From NCBI GenBank assembly GCA_947627045.1, contig CANQUM010000001.1, positions 62,001 to 126,000 of the forward strand: DNA of 64,000 nt, in the 5' to 3' direction. Of this stretch, positions 52,496 through 64,000 are shown piece by piece. The notes under the pieces were generated by a model. The model was not told the DNA's origin, did not search any database, and worked only from the letters and a program-made list of their open reading frames with translations. The first letter of the stretch is position 1. Each line of letters begins with the position of its first letter. The position numbers and the translations under genes are program-made. This DNA is from an uncultured Clostridia bacterium (GTDB taxonomy: Bacteria > Bacillota > Clostridia > Oscillospirales > Ruminococcaceae).

Positions 52496-54013
52496 ATGAA
52501 GTTACGTCCTGATGAGATTACGAGTATAATCAAAGAGCAAATTAAGAGTTATCAAAGTGAAATTCAGTATGCTGATGTGGGAACAGTTGTAACAGTCGGA
52601 GACGGGATTTCAAAAATACACGGTCTTGACAACTGTATGTCGGGTGAGCTGCTCGACTTCGGAAACGATGTATTCGGAATGGCTCTTAATCTGGAGCAGG
52701 ATTTTGTCGGAGCGGTTTTACTGGGCGATGAAGAAAACATAAAAGAGGGTACGCTTGTTAAGAGAACAGGAAAGATCGTATCTGTTCCTGTAGGAGACGA
52801 GCTTATCGGAAGAGTAGTAAACGCACTTGGTGAGCCTATCGACGGAAAGGGTGCAATTCTCACTAAAGAGACAAGACCTATTGAATGTCCGGCATTCGGC
52901 ATTATTACAAGAAAATCGGTAGACAGACCGCTTCAAACAGGTATCAAATCTATAGATTCGATGATACCTATAGGCAGGGGTCAGCGTGAGCTTATAATAG
53001 GCGACAGGCAGACTGGAAAGACAACTATTGCTCTTGATACAATTATCAATCAGGCAGGAAAAGACGTTATATGTATATATGTTGCTATCGGACAGAAAAG
53101 CTCAACAGTTGCAGACGTTGTAAACACTCTTTCAAAGGCAGGAGCTATGGACTATACTGTAGTTGTAAGTGCGTCAGCGTCTGAGTTAGCGCCTTTGCAG
53201 TATATAGCACCGTATTCGGGCTGTTCAATAGGCGAGCATTTTATGCTGCAGGGCAAGGATGTTCTTTGCGTTTATGACGATCTGTCAAAGCACGCTGTTG
53301 CCTATAGAACTATGTCGCTGCTTTTACAAAGACCAACGGGACGTGAGGCTTATCCGGGAGATGTATTCTACCTTCACTCAAGACTTCTTGAGCGTGCCTG
53401 CAATCTTAATGAAGACTACGGCGGAGGTTCTTTGACGGCACTTCCAATTATAGAGACACAGGCAGGAGATGTTTCGGCGTATATTCCTACCAATGTAATT
53501 TCAATAACTGACGGACAGATATTTTTAGAGAGCGAGCTTTTTCATTCAGGCGTAAGACCTGCTGTAAATCCGGGTATTTCGGTATCGAGAGTTGGAGGAG
53601 CGGCTCAGATAAAGGCAATGAAAAAGGTCGCAGGTTCGCTTAAACTTCTCTATTCGCAGTATAGAGAGCTGCAGTCATTCTCTCAGTTCGGCTCGGATTT
53701 GGATAAGGATACAAAACGCAGACTTGATCAGGGCGAGAGAATAGTTGAAGTCTTAAAGCAGGATAAGAGTACTCCTATAAAGGTTGAAAATCAGGTTGTA
53801 ATTATATATGCAGTTGTAAACGATTACCTCAAAGACATTCCGGTTGATAAAATAAAGGAATTTGAATCAGAGCTTTACGGCTATATGGATTCTCAGGGTT
53901 CTGATATTATAAGTGAAATTTCAAAGACGAAGGATCTTTCAAAGGAAACTGAAGAAAAGCTGAAAGCGGCTTTGACAAAGTTTGTGGAGGACTTTAAGAC
54001 TTCTGAAAATTAA
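52496..54013 (+). CDS. atpA: ATP synthase F1 subunit alpha
   Basis: A 505-aa non-catalytic nucleotide-binding subunit. Walker [14 protein letters not shown] (near residue 170), [11 protein letters not shown], and the conserved [15 protein letters not shown] segment are visible. An in-frame TTG at 52490 is better spaced from AAAGG (8 nt), while ATG 52496 fits the usual family N-terminus M-x-LRP-x-EI; I use the ATG. Confidence 0.97.
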   Translation: MKLRPDEITSIIKEQIKSYQSEIQYADVGTVVTVGDGISKIHGLDNCMSGELLDFGNDVFGMALNLEQDFVGAVLLGDEENIKEGTLVKRTGKIVSVPVGDELIGRVVNALGEPIDGKGAILTKETRPIECPAFGIITRKSVDRPLQTGIKSIDSMIPIGRGQRELIIGDRQTGKTTIALDTIINQAGKDVICIYVAIGQKSSTVADVVNTLSKAGAMDYTVVVSASASELAPLQYIAPYSGCSIGEHFMLQGKDVLCVYDDLSKHAVAYRTMSLLLQRPTGREAYPGDVFYLHSRLLERACNLNEDYGGGSLTALPIIETQAGDVSAYIPTNVISITDGQIFLESELFHSGVRPAVNPGISVSRVGGAAQIKAMKKVAGSLKLLYSQYRELQSFSQFGSDLDKDTKRRLDQGERIVEVLKQDKSTPIKVENQVVIIYAVVNDYLKDIPVDKIKEFESELYGYMDSQGSDIISEISKTKDLSKETEEKLKAALTKFVEDFKTSEN

Positions 54014-54037
54014 GTTACTTAAAAAGCAGGTGATAAT

Positions 54038-56345
<2,308 letters not shown>

Positions 56346-56402
56346 GTTACAAATCTTAGAAGGGAACAGTGTGAAAAAAATTCACGCAGTATGGTGATTA
56401 TT

Positions 56403-56810
56403 ATGAATTCATATAAACTTAAAATTGTCACACCCGAAAAGATTTTTTTTGACGGTGAAACCGAACAGATTACCGTAAGAACGACCGAAGGCGATATAGG
56501 TATCCTTGCAAATCATATTAAGTATGTATGTAACATTGTTGCAGGACCTTTAAGGGTTAAACAAAATAGCGGAGATTACCGTGAAGCTGCACTTTCGGAG
56601 GGAATATTGAAGGTGTCTGATGAGGGTGTTACCGTTTTAGTAAGTACTGCCGAGTGGGCAGACGAAATAGATTTAGAGAGAGCCGAAAAGGCAAAACAGA
56701 AAGCCGAGAACATTCTCGCTGACCAATCAAGAGCAGATGAATTCGGCAGAGCGGAAATTAAGCTTAAACGAGCTTTGGCAAGAATAAGCGTCGGCAAACG
56801 ATATTCATAA
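56403..56810 (+). CDS. atpC: ATP synthase F1 subunit epsilon
   Basis: A 135-aa subunit with an N-terminal beta sandwich (LKIVTPEKIFFDGETEQITVRT, EGDIGILANH) and a C-terminal helical hairpin (AEKAKQKAENIL ... EIKLKRALARISV) that can inhibit ATP hydrolysis. ATG 56391 and 56403 are both in frame; 56403 fits the family start better. It is the last gene of the complete operon, followed by a terminator. Confidence 0.95.
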   Translation: MNSYKLKIVTPEKIFFDGETEQITVRTTEGDIGILANHIKYVCNIVAGPLRVKQNSGDYREAALSEGILKVSDEGVTVLVSTAEWADEIDLERAEKAKQKAENILADQSRADEFGRAEIKLKRALARISVGKRYS

Positions 56811-56844
56811 AATAAAAGCCCTTGATAACTCAAGGGCTTTTATT
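56811..56844. terminator. Bidirectional terminator between atpC and the GH43 gene
   Basis: AATAAAAGCCCTTGA pairs with TCAAGGGCTTTTATT, with T-tracts on both strands. Confidence 0.95.
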
Positions 56845-56857
56845 ATACTGAATTAGA

Positions 56858-58210
56858 TTATTTCAAAAAAACAAAAGACTTTAGTTCAAATAAACACCGT
56901 TCTCTTAACAATTCGCCTGTCCAATCTGGTGGATAATCGGTTGATATTTTAAAAAACAAAGCGTGCCGTCCGGTTACTTTTGCTACTCTGGAAGTTATAA
57001 CTGCATCATCAGACCCGATATTGCAAGTGCCTATTTCTTTACCGTTTTCGTTATCAAGAAGTATGTGCATAACGCAGTTACATCCGCAGCCTAATACATG
57101 AACAGCAAATTGTATTGTTTTACTTGAATAATCATTGCCGAAATCAAAGTATTTATATCCGATTACACAGCCGTCTTTTATATTAGTTATAACACGCTCA
57201 AATACATTTTTTTCAGTAATCATCGCTCCGCCTTTAAGTACGCAGGCAATATCGGCAGGTGTTTGTTGATAAGGTGAGAGCGAATTTTCAAATCCGAGCG
57301 AGGTCATCTCAACTGTAGGAATTGTTCCGTCAGGAAGTATTTCTATCTTTTCAACGCAGCCTCGTCTGGAGGTTATCGTGCCGTTAGTCATTCGGTGATA
57401 GAAAATATACCATTGACCATTAATGCAAGCAACAGAACCATGATTATTTCCTGCCGGATAGTCAACGCCGTTGTCAATTATATAGCCGCGATAAACAAAA
57501 GGTCCTGTAGGCTTATCGGAGGTCGCATAGGCAAGTCTGCTGCCCCGTTTAGGTGAATAAATAAGATAATAAGTGTTATTGATTTTACGCATAGAAGCAG
57601 CCTCAAAAAATAATTTTTCTTTATTATCGAAGCCATTCTCCTTATCTATTTCACAAGGAATAATATGTTCAATACAGCTTCCATCTAAAATTTCATACAT
57701 ATTATCAGGGTTTATCTGTGCCATAAAAGAACGCTCAAAACCGCAGTAAATATAAACCTTGCCGTCATCGTCGACTAAAACGCCCGGATCAATAAACCAA
57801 CCGTTACAGCAAATTTCATCAGGAATTGTATATTTATATTTTGACAATAATTTAAAAGGTCCTTCCGGTCTGTCGCTGACAGCAACACAGCCTTTTGCAT
57901 TGATTATGTAGGCATAAAGATAATACTTGCTGTCTTTTTCGATAACGTCAGGTGCGTAAAGCTGATTATCTGTTGTTGTCCAGTTGGTGTCTGATTCGTG
58001 GTCGTAATCGGCTTGAGTGTGAAAAATATCTCCGTGACATACCCAATCATTAAGATTATCAATTGAAGCACTCCAGCATTTTAAAACATAATCACAGAAT
58101 TTGTCTGAACCGGCACGGTCGTGAGAACCATAAACATAAATTCTATCTCCGAAAACTCTGGGTTCGCCGTCGGGTATATATTCCCAATTGGGAAGGTAAG
58201 GGTTAGCCAT
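56858..58210 (-). CDS. Glycoside hydrolase family 43 enzyme, cytoplasmic
   Basis: A 450-aa GH43-like protein, five-bladed propeller followed by a C-terminal beta-sandwich resembling CBM6 (about 320-450). Candidate catalytic carboxylates: Asp in YIPDGEPRVFGDR, Asp in GWFIDPGVLVDDDG and Glu in LFFEAASMRK. No signal peptide, so it should act on imported arabino- or xylo-oligosaccharides; specificity cannot be read. The frame runs 33 nt further upstream into pyk, but AAGGAG places the start at ATG 58210. It is probably co-transcribed with pyk, an unusual pairing. Confidence 0.88.
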   Translation of the reverse strand: MANPYLPNWEYIPDGEPRVFGDRIYVYGSHDRAGSDKFCDYVLKCWSASIDNLNDWVCHGDIFHTQADYDHESDTNWTTTDNQLYAPDVIEKDSKYYLYAYIINAKGCVAVSDRPEGPFKLLSKYKYTIPDEICCNGWFIDPGVLVDDDGKVYIYCGFERSFMAQINPDNMYEILDGSCIEHIIPCEIDKENGFDNKEKLFFEAASMRKINNTYYLIYSPKRGSRLAYATSDKPTGPFVYRGYIIDNGVDYPAGNNHGSVACINGQWYIFYHRMTNGTITSRRGCVEKIEILPDGTIPTVEMTSLGFENSLSPYQQTPADIACVLKGGAMITEKNVFERVITNIKDGCVIGYKYFDFGNDYSSKTIQFAVHVLGCGCNCVMHILLDNENGKEIGTCNIGSDDAVITSRVAKVTGRHALFFKISTDYPPDWTGELLRERCLFELKSFVFLK

Positions 58211-58232
58211 TTTATTCTCCTTATTAAGTAAT

Positions 58233-59654
58233 TTAATCAACAACAGTAACCTTTAAAAGGTTCGTTGTTCCCGAAATTCCAAGAGGTACACCGCAGGTGA
58301 GAACAACTGTATCTCCTGACTTTATAAAACCATACTCGACCGACTTTTTAACTGCTTCGTTTAAAAGATCGTCGGTCGTTGTCATTTCGTCGATAACGGC
58401 AGGGGTAACTCCCCAAGACATATTCATTTGTCTGCATGCTGTTTCGCTTGTAGTCAAGCCTAAAATCCTTGAATTAGGACGGTATTTAGAAATCATTCGT
58501 GCAGTGCTCCCGCCCTTTGTAACGGCAATTATTGCCGCTGCGTTTAAGTCATGTGCAGTAGTTACGGTCGCATGGGAAATAGCGTTTGTAATACTGTTAT
58601 TAGTATCATGCTTAATTATTGAAAATCTGCTTTCATAATCAATATCCTGTTCGGTGGTTTCAGCAATCAAAGCCATTGTCTTTACCGCTTCAACGGGAAA
58701 GTCCCCCGCCGCAGTTTCACCTGAAAGCATTATCGCAGATGTACCGTCGTAGATAGCGTTTGCCACATCAGTGATTTCTGCTCTTGTGGGGCGTGGGTTT
58801 TTCATCATAGATTCAAGCATCTGTGTTGCGGTTATAACTTGCTTTCCGGCATTGTATGCTTTTTGAATTATCTCTTTCTGAAGGGCAGGTATCTGTTCAA
58901 AAGGTATCTCTACACCCATATCGCCTCTTGCTACCATAACTCCGTCAGCGGCGTCTAATATAGCGTCAATATTGTTTACGCCGTCCATATTTTCAATTTT
59001 AGCAATGATTTTTACTGTGTTCCAGCCAAGACTGTATGTAAAGTTTCTTAGATATTTTACATCGGCGTCGCTTCTGACGAAAGATGCGGCAATAAAATCA
59101 AAGCCCATTCTTGCGCCAAATTCAAGGTCGTGCATATCAGAATCGCTTATATACGGCATTGAAAGTTGTACACCCGGAACATTTACACCTTTGTGATTTG
59201 ATATTATTCCTCCGTGAATTACACGACAGACTATATCTGTTTTTTCAATCTTTTCAACCTTGAGTTCAATAAGTCCATCGTCAATCAGAATACTTGAGCC
59301 TTTTGAAACATCACTCGGAAGATGTTCAAATGTAATGGAGCATATGTCTTTTGTTCCTATAACATCACGTGTAGTAAGCGTGAATAGATCGCCGTCTTTT
59401 ACCTTGACGGGTTTGTTGTCCTTAAATTCTTTGACTCTGATTTCCGGCCCTTTGGTATCAAGCATAGTGGCAATAGGCAGGTTGAGCTCTTCTCTCAGCG
59501 AAACTATTTCCCTGAATCTTTTCTCGTGAGTTTCATAATCACCGTGCGAGAAGTTGAATCTTGCAACATTCATTCCCGAAAGCATAAGCTCCTTTAAGAT
59601 GTCTCTGTCGTCTGTTGACGGACCTATTGTGCAAACTATTTTTGTTTTCCTCAT
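58233..59654 (-). CDS. pyk: Pyruvate kinase
   Basis: A 473-aa pyruvate kinase without the extra C-terminal PEP-utiliser domain found in Bacillus. Seen: TKIVCTIGPST, NFSHGDYETH, LDTKGPEIR, the catalytic KIENMDGVNN region, MVARGDMGVEIP and TQMLESMMKNPRPTRAE. It has a very good promoter at 59718-59746. Together with ppdK, which works in the opposite or PPi-linked direction, it marks a flexible PEP-pyruvate node. Confidence 0.97.
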   Translation of the reverse strand: MRKTKIVCTIGPSTDDRDILKELMLSGMNVARFNFSHGDYETHEKRFREIVSLREELNLPIATMLDTKGPEIRVKEFKDNKPVKVKDGDLFTLTTRDVIGTKDICSITFEHLPSDVSKGSSILIDDGLIELKVEKIEKTDIVCRVIHGGIISNHKGVNVPGVQLSMPYISDSDMHDLEFGARMGFDFIAASFVRSDADVKYLRNFTYSLGWNTVKIIAKIENMDGVNNIDAILDAADGVMVARGDMGVEIPFEQIPALQKEIIQKAYNAGKQVITATQMLESMMKNPRPTRAEITDVANAIYDGTSAIMLSGETAAGDFPVEAVKTMALIAETTEQDIDYESRFSIIKHDTNNSITNAISHATVTTAHDLNAAAIIAVTKGGSTARMISKYRPNSRILGLTTSETACRQMNMSWGVTPAVIDEMTTTDDLLNEAVKKSVEYGFIKSGDTVVLTCGVPLGISGTTNLLKVTVVD

Positions 59655-59717
59655 AATGTTCTAAGTTTTCCTTTCAATAATCTAAATAAGTAAATTACTG
59701 TCGGTATTTCTGTATTC

Positions 59718-59746
59718 ATTATACACAATTAATAAAATACAGTCAA
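59718..59746 (-). promoter_or_regulatory. pyk promoter
   Basis: On the minus strand TTGACT (59741-59746) and a perfect TATAAT (59718-59723) are 17 bp apart. Confidence 0.85.
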
Positions 59747-59834
59747 CAAAACAAGATTAATTTTACTATATTATAGTATGCAATAATTTTACATAATAAT
59801 TGCCAATAGTAGGATAAAGACAAATTAAGACTAA

Positions 59835-59869
59835 TTTCACTTTACTTTTCAGGTGAAATATGGTATACT
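59835..59869 (+). promoter_or_regulatory. prmA promoter with inverted repeat over the -35
   Basis: TTTACT (59841-59846) and TATACT (59864-59869) are 17 bp apart. TTTCAC (59835-59840) and GTGAAA (59853-59858) flank the -35 as an inverted repeat, a possible operator. Confidence 0.6.
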
Positions 59870-59904
59870 TGACATAAACAATTCTTGCAGAAGGGGAATA
59901 ATTG

Positions 59905-60888
59905 ATGCTTGACCATAAAACTGAATGGATAGAGATACATATTAAAACTTCAACTGCCGGAATAGAGCTGGTTTGCAGCAGGCTGACGGATATTGGAATA
60001 ACAGGCTTTGTCATAGAAGATGCAGAGGACTTCAAGGAATTCCTTAATGATAAAAACGGCAATTGGGATTATATCGATGACGATTTGATGAGTTTGCAGA
60101 GCTGTGAAACTAGGGTAACCGTTTATGTTAGAAACGACAGTCTTGCGAGGGAGAATATCAACTCAATAAAATCTGAACTGAAAGCTTTGAAGGATACAGA
60201 CAAAAATGGTGAATTCGGCACGCTTGACATTGAACTTAACAATATTGCCGAAGAGGACTGGGCAAATAATTGGCGTAAATACTTTAAGCCTTTGACTGTG
60301 GGAGATAAAATCCTTATAAAGCCTTCTTGGGAGAGAACTGAAAATTTAGAATCAAGAAAAATCGTTGAGATCGATCCTGCATCTAGTTTCGGAACAGGTC
60401 AGCATGATACAACTAAGCTATGTCTTGAAAATCTTGAAAAACACATTCGCAGCGGCGACAGACTTCTTGATCTAGGCTGCGGAAGCGGGATACTCGGAAT
60501 AGCGGGAATACTGCTGGGAGCCTCATGGCTTACTGCCGTTGATATTGATTCTAATGCGGTAAAGGTAACTAAAGAAAATATTATTAAGAATAATATTTCA
60601 AAGGACTGTTTCAAAACGCTATGCGGAGATATTACGTCAGATTCGGAGCTGAGAAAAAACATCGGCGGAGGATATGATATAATTGCTGCAAACATAGTTT
60701 CAGATGTTCTTATTGCTATGAGCGGGTATTTTAAAGAATTTTTGTCAAAGAGCGGTACATTGATTGTTTCGGGAATAATTAAGCAAAGAAAAGAAGAAGT
60801 AATAAGCATTATTGAAAAATGCGGATTTAAAGAAGATAGGTTAATAGAAAGTGAGGAATGGGTTTGCGTATCATTTTCTCAAATATAA
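59905..60888 (+). CDS. prmA: Ribosomal protein L11 methyltransferase
   Basis: PrmA trimethylates ribosomal protein L11 using SAM. The 327-aa protein has the N-terminal L11-recognition domain (about 1-100), EDWANNWRKYFKP, the GTGQHDTTKLCLE motif, the SAM loop LLDLGCGSGILGI and the NIVSDVL motif. A TTG three bases upstream is in frame, but AAGGGGAA favours ATG 59905. A PII-like gene follows after 15 nt. Confidence 0.95.
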   Translation: MLDHKTEWIEIHIKTSTAGIELVCSRLTDIGITGFVIEDAEDFKEFLNDKNGNWDYIDDDLMSLQSCETRVTVYVRNDSLARENINSIKSELKALKDTDKNGEFGTLDIELNNIAEEDWANNWRKYFKPLTVGDKILIKPSWERTENLESRKIVEIDPASSFGTGQHDTTKLCLENLEKHIRSGDRLLDLGCGSGILGIAGILLGASWLTAVDIDSNAVKVTKENIIKNNISKDCFKTLCGDITSDSELRKNIGGGYDIIAANIVSDVLIAMSGYFKEFLSKSGTLIVSGIIKQRKEEVISIIEKCGFKEDRLIESEEWVCVSFSQI

Positions 60889-60903
60889 CTGGAGGCGAAT
60901 TGA

Positions 60904-61245
60904 ATGCAGCTATTGATATTTGTAACTAAAAAGGAAGATAAAATAGATCAGCTTATGAAAGAACTGGCTCTGGCGGATATTCGGGGGGCTACTGTTTTGT
61001 CAAGCACCGGTATGGCTAATTCCATAAAGGATATGGAGGAACTTCCGATGTTTGATGTTCTTACCACAATGCTCAAGGGAGAAACGGAAATGTCGAGCAA
61101 GACGATTTTGTTTGCCGTAAAGGATTCAAAGGTCGAGGACGCAAGAAAGGCTATCAATAAAGTATTTGGGGATTTATCAATTCCAAACTCGGGCATTTTG
61201 CTTGGAATGCCTATTTCTTTCTTTGAAGGTTTAAAAGAGGACTAA
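60904..61245 (+). CDS. PII/ferredoxin-fold-like small protein
   Basis: A 113-aa protein with the alternating beta-alpha-beta pattern of PII-like proteins: MQLLIFVTKKEDKIDQLM, RGATVLSSTGM (the T-loop site) and KTILFAVKDSKVEDARKAI. The Tyr51 uridylylation motif of true GlnB is absent, so nitrogen sensing is not supported. It is expressed with prmA. Function unknown. Confidence 0.7.
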   Translation: MQLLIFVTKKEDKIDQLMKELALADIRGATVLSSTGMANSIKDMEELPMFDVLTTMLKGETEMSSKTILFAVKDSKVEDARKAINKVFGDLSIPNSGILLGMPISFFEGLKED

Positions 61246-61298
61246 AAATTTGAAGTGAGTTTTTGTTTATTCATTATTATTTTAAAATACATAAAGGA

Positions 61299-61333
61299 AC
61301 ACCCAAAGAGATTATTTCTCCTTGGGTGTATTT
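61299..61333. terminator. Convergent terminator between the PII-like gene and spoIVA
   Basis: ACACCCAA (61299-61306) pairs with TTGGGTGT (61322-61329). T/A-rich flanks lie on both sides. Confidence 0.8.
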
Positions 61334-61338
61334 GTTTG

Positions 61339-62817
61339 TTATATTATGAAGCATATAAGTCCTGAACAGCCCTCGTTGATAATACGTTCTACCGCTTCGC
61401 TCAGTTTTTGTCTTGCCTCAGGAGGCAGCTTATGCAGCTTGTTGTGCAGACCTTCGTTTACGAGCTCATTCAGCGACTTGCCGAAAATGTTGGACGCCCA
61501 TATTTTTTCAGGTGATTCTTCAAAGTCGTTTAGCATATAAAGCACCAGCTCTTCTGATTGCTTTTCGCTGCCCACGATAGGGTTGATTTCCGTTGTGATA
61601 TTTGCTTTCATCATATGTATTGACGGGGCGGTGGCTTTTAATTTTACACCGTACTGACCGCCTTGCTTTATTATTTCTGGCTCATCTAAAGTCAGCTCTT
61701 CGGTTGAGGGCATAACGATTCCGTAACCTGTTGCTTCTACCTCTTCCAAAGCACTTTCAAATTTTTCGTAGGCATTCTTGATTTTTATTAATTTCAGTAT
61801 CTGAGGAAGCAGGTCGCTTTCATCGTTAATATCAAGATGAGTAGCCTCTCCGATTATCTTGAAGAATAAATTGCTGTTAAGCGTGATATTCATAACAACA
61901 GTGCCTTTTCCCAAGTCCATTTGCTCGATAAAGCAGTTTGCAATGTTTTCATTTACGCTTATATAGTCTACGCAGTTTTTGACCTCACGTATATGTTCTA
62001 AGTTTTTTGTGGCTTCTTTTATTGAAGTGAAAATGTTTTCTTTAAGCCAGTGCGTTTTTTCAAGCGTATTTATCCACTTGGGCATATTTATGTTTATTTC
62101 TCTGATAGGGAACTCATAAAGGATCTGTGAAATGATCTCCATAATGTCAGCTTCGTCTAAGTCAAGACAGTTTACTGCCATTACAGTTGTATTATATTTT
62201 TCTCTAAGCTCCTCACAAAGATTACGAGATGCTTCTGATCTCGGTTCAAGGCAGTTTAATAGAACTACAAACGGTTTATTTATCTCAGAAAGCTCTTTTA
62301 TAACTCGCTGTTCGCTTTCTTCGTATTCGTCTCGTGGGAGATCGGTTATACTGCCGTCTGTAGTTACGACAAGACCGATAGTAGAATGCTCGGAAATCAC
62401 CTTCTGCGTTCCGATTTCTGCTGCCATATTGAAAGGTACCTCCTTGTCAAACCAAGGAGTATTTACCATTCTCGGAGCTTCGTCCTCAAAATAGCCTACT
62501 GCACTGGGAATAACATATCCTACACAGTCGATCATTCTCACAGAGAATTTTGCTCCATCGTCAAGAGTAAGTTCAACTGCGTCTTCGGGGATAAATTTAG
62601 GCTCGGTTGTCATAATTGTTTTGCCGCCGGCAGACTGCGGAAGCTCATCAATAGCTCTTTCCTTTACATACTCGTTGTCGATATTTGGAATGACCAGAGT
62701 TTCCATAAACTTTTGAATGAAGGTTGATTTTCCTGTTCTAACAGGACCGACAACGCCTATATAAATGTCGCCGCCTGTACGTTTGGCAATATCTGAATAT
62801 ATCTTTTCGCTGTTCAT
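61339..62817 (-). CDS. spoIVA: Stage IV sporulation protein A
   Basis: SpoIVA is the ATPase that polymerises on the forespore outer membrane as the base of the spore coat. The 492-aa length equals that of the Bacillus protein. The N-terminal NTPase domain has Walker A GPVRTGKST and the switch segment PQSAGGKTIMTTEPKFIP. The C-terminus ends with a hydrophobic, Cys-containing stretch (CSGLICFII) of the type that anchors to SpoVM. A TTG just upstream is in frame, but GGAGG nine bases before ATG 62817 is preferred. The upstream gene is SipL-like, its partner in Clostridia. Confidence 0.96.
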   Translation of the reverse strand: MNSEKIYSDIAKRTGGDIYIGVVGPVRTGKSTFIQKFMETLVIPNIDNEYVKERAIDELPQSAGGKTIMTTEPKFIPEDAVELTLDDGAKFSVRMIDCVGYVIPSAVGYFEDEAPRMVNTPWFDKEVPFNMAAEIGTQKVISEHSTIGLVVTTDGSITDLPRDEYEESEQRVIKELSEINKPFVVLLNCLEPRSEASRNLCEELREKYNTTVMAVNCLDLDEADIMEIISQILYEFPIREININMPKWINTLEKTHWLKENIFTSIKEATKNLEHIREVKNCVDYISVNENIANCFIEQMDLGKGTVVMNITLNSNLFFKIIGEATHLDINDESDLLPQILKLIKIKNAYEKFESALEEVEATGYGIVMPSTEELTLDEPEIIKQGGQYGVKLKATAPSIHMMKANITTEINPIVGSEKQSEELVLYMLNDFEESPEKIWASNIFGKSLNELVNEGLHNKLHKLPPEARQKLSEAVERIINEGCSGLICFII

Positions 62818-62832
62818 CAATATTTACCTCCT

Positions 62833-64000
62833 TTAGTCGAGTATAGGAATGAGAAGCATTCCCCGTTGAAGTTTTGTGCTGTCTGACAGTTCGTTTTCCT
62901 GAGCAATAGCTGACACAGATGTTGAGAATTTTTTTGCTATTTCCCAAATATCCTCGTCCTGCTCCGCATAATACAGCTTAACCGCATAGCAGTTTTCTTT
63001 GCTTTTGATGCTGTCTTCGTTTACGTTTATATTAGTAATTAGCTTTCTAGTGTCAAGCTCTTTTATATATCCGCTTATGAACAGCTCGGCTTTTATTTCA
63101 ATTTTATCAGAAGAAGCTATTGTAAACGTACAGTTATCTATATATACATTAAGGTCGGCAGTTGAATTTTCATCGACCTTCATATCAAGGCAGTGTTCAA
63201 AGGAAATTGTATCTTCGAGATATAAAGGACAGTTGTTTTCATCCTTTGCAATTGCACCGATTTCAATATTGCCGAAAACTATAAAGGTCTTCTTTTCAAT
63301 ATTGTATTTGCTTTGAATATTAAACGGCTTCGCCCATACGTCAACTGCCGTACTTATCTCAGCATCGCTGCAAGTAAGCTCTGCTTTTATTGTTTTGTTT
63401 TCTTTTGTTTCAATCGGCTTCTTTTCCAGCTTGATGTCAGCGCAGTCATAATTGCACATATATTTAGTTGAATAAGCGTCAGTTGCGAGTTCAAGCGTGT
63501 CATAACGGAATGCTATGCAGTTTACAAGCAGAATTATTTCACACTCTATTTCGCTGGTGTCGCTTGACTTATTGGGAATAAGATCAAGAGACGCTATTGA
63601 GATATTTGTCATAGCCTCGTATTGTTCGCTGATCCCGTCAATATCTATTATTTGGCTGAACGGGACGGAAAATTTTACAGTATCAATTTTTTGAGGCTCG
63701 TCATTTTCAATATCGCAGTTATAAAGCAGTGAAACTTTAGCTTCGCCCTTTATGATCAGCTTATTTGCAATTATTTTTTTATCAAAGCTGTTGATTATAC
63801 AGTCTGATTTCACAACCGAATTGATTTTGCCCTTTGTTTTGCTGAGTTCAATTTCTTCGGTTATTGTAATTCTTTTTGCAGCGGTCAGTCTCTTTGCAGG
63901 GAAGGTTACATATTCCTTTTTGAGCTGTACGTTAAGACCTTTAGCGCTTGAAATTATATTTGTTGATTTTTCACATTCAAGAATAACCTTAGTGCTGACA
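62833..64000 (-). CDS. DUF3794 and LysM domain protein, SipL-like, 5' partial
   Basis: The minus-strand frame is open to the right edge. A GTG at 63813 is only an internal candidate, since upstream codons continue the DUF3794 pattern (QLKKEYVTFPAKRLTAAKR, ITITEEIELSK). Each DUF3794 unit has the form SDCIINSFDKKIIANKLIIKGEAKV. The C-terminus is a LysM domain (EQDEDIWEIAKKFST ... LQRGMLLIPIL). In Clostridioides difficile SipL has this layout and binds SpoIVA through LysM for spore envelope assembly. spoIVA lies 15 nt downstream, so the same role is likely. Confidence 0.9.
   Translation of the reverse strand, partial: VSTKVILECEKSTNIISSAKGLNVQLKKEYVTFPAKRLTAAKRITITEEIELSKTKGKINSVVKSDCIINSFDKKIIANKLIIKGEAKVSLLYNCDIENDEPQKIDTVKFSVPFSQIIDIDGISEQYEAMTNISIASLDLIPNKSSDTSEIECEIILLVNCIAFRYDTLELATDAYSTKYMCNYDCADIKLEKKPIETKENKTIKAELTCSDAEISTAVDVWAKPFNIQSKYNIEKKTFIVFGNIEIGAIAKDENNCPLYLEDTISFEHCLDMKVDENSTADLNVYIDNCTFTIASSDKIEIKAELFISGYIKELDTRKLITNINVNEDSIKSKENCYAVKLYYAEQDEDIWEIAKKFSTSVSAIAQENELSDSTKLQRGMLLIPILD

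Noticed and set aside
60904-61245. True GlnB nitrogen regulator
   Set aside because: Only the general fold pattern fits; the uridylylation Tyr motif is missing and there is no amtB or glnA nearby.
63813-63815. GTG as start of the SipL-like gene
   Set aside because: In-frame codons upstream continue the DUF3794 pattern to the window edge, so the gene is 5' truncated by the window.

Overview
The window looks like chromosome from a low-GC, anaerobic, spore-forming Clostridia species, most likely Ruminococcaceae/Oscillospiraceae. Reasons: a Gram-positive PolC polymerase, pyruvate phosphate dikinase beside an ordinary pyruvate kinase, spoIVA next to a DUF3794-LysM (SipL-like) gene, a YlmC/YmxH sporulation protein, AGGAGG-type ribosome binding sites and TTGACA-17-TATAAT promoters. 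I assign no species.

Layout: 1-4843 holds the 3' part of ispG and polC. This PolC has no DnaQ-type exonuclease domain, while its PHP metal ligands look complete. 4844-5292 is a non-coding, repeat-rich gap ending in a strong promoter. 5293-12903 is the histidine operon hisZ-G-(GNAT)-D-C-B-H-F-I-E, with no hisA, closed by a terminator. 13154-15211 encodes two AT-rich secreted proteins, one like zinc-dependent phospholipase C and one leucine-rich-repeat-like. 15314-16634 has a conserved clostridial protein and YlmC. 16640-19753 holds rpsB-tsf and, convergently, rplM-rpsI, with structured leaders. 19944-20671 holds a fibronectin-III gene remnant, a lipoprotein and a small ORF. 20753-23303 is a CadC/SmtB-type repressor with its operator and a Zn/Cd P-type ATPase. 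23418-23502 is tRNA-Leu(UAG). 23681-27543 is a YfhO/GtrB-like glycosylation pair. Then come an M24 protein and a HAD protein.

29302-32079 (minus) is a TrpXYZ-like ABC transporter. It is followed by yitT, mfd, pth and glmU on the minus strand and ppdK on the plus strand. 42073-44052 pairs an amidohydrolase with a class I fumarase alpha subunit that has no adjacent beta subunit. 44160-44246 is tRNA-Leu(CAA). 44438-49140 is a visibly AT-rich run of eight small membrane, lipoprotein or unknown genes, the least explained part of the window. A 53-codon minus-strand gene lies at 49235-49396. 49764-56810 is the complete F-type ATP synthase operon (atpI-B-E-F-H-A-G-D-C); its c subunit carries a two-carboxylate Na+-type ion site. 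The window ends with a cytoplasmic GH43 enzyme, pyk, prmA with a PII-like gene, and spoIVA/sipL-like genes, the last running off the right edge.

The strongest leads are the exonuclease-less PolC, the two-carboxylate c-ring, the his operon lacking hisA but carrying an acetyltransferase gene, the orphan fumarase alpha subunit, the AT-rich small-protein cluster after a tRNA, and several unannotated small or decayed coding elements. All functional calls rest on motif recognition by eye; no database search was run.
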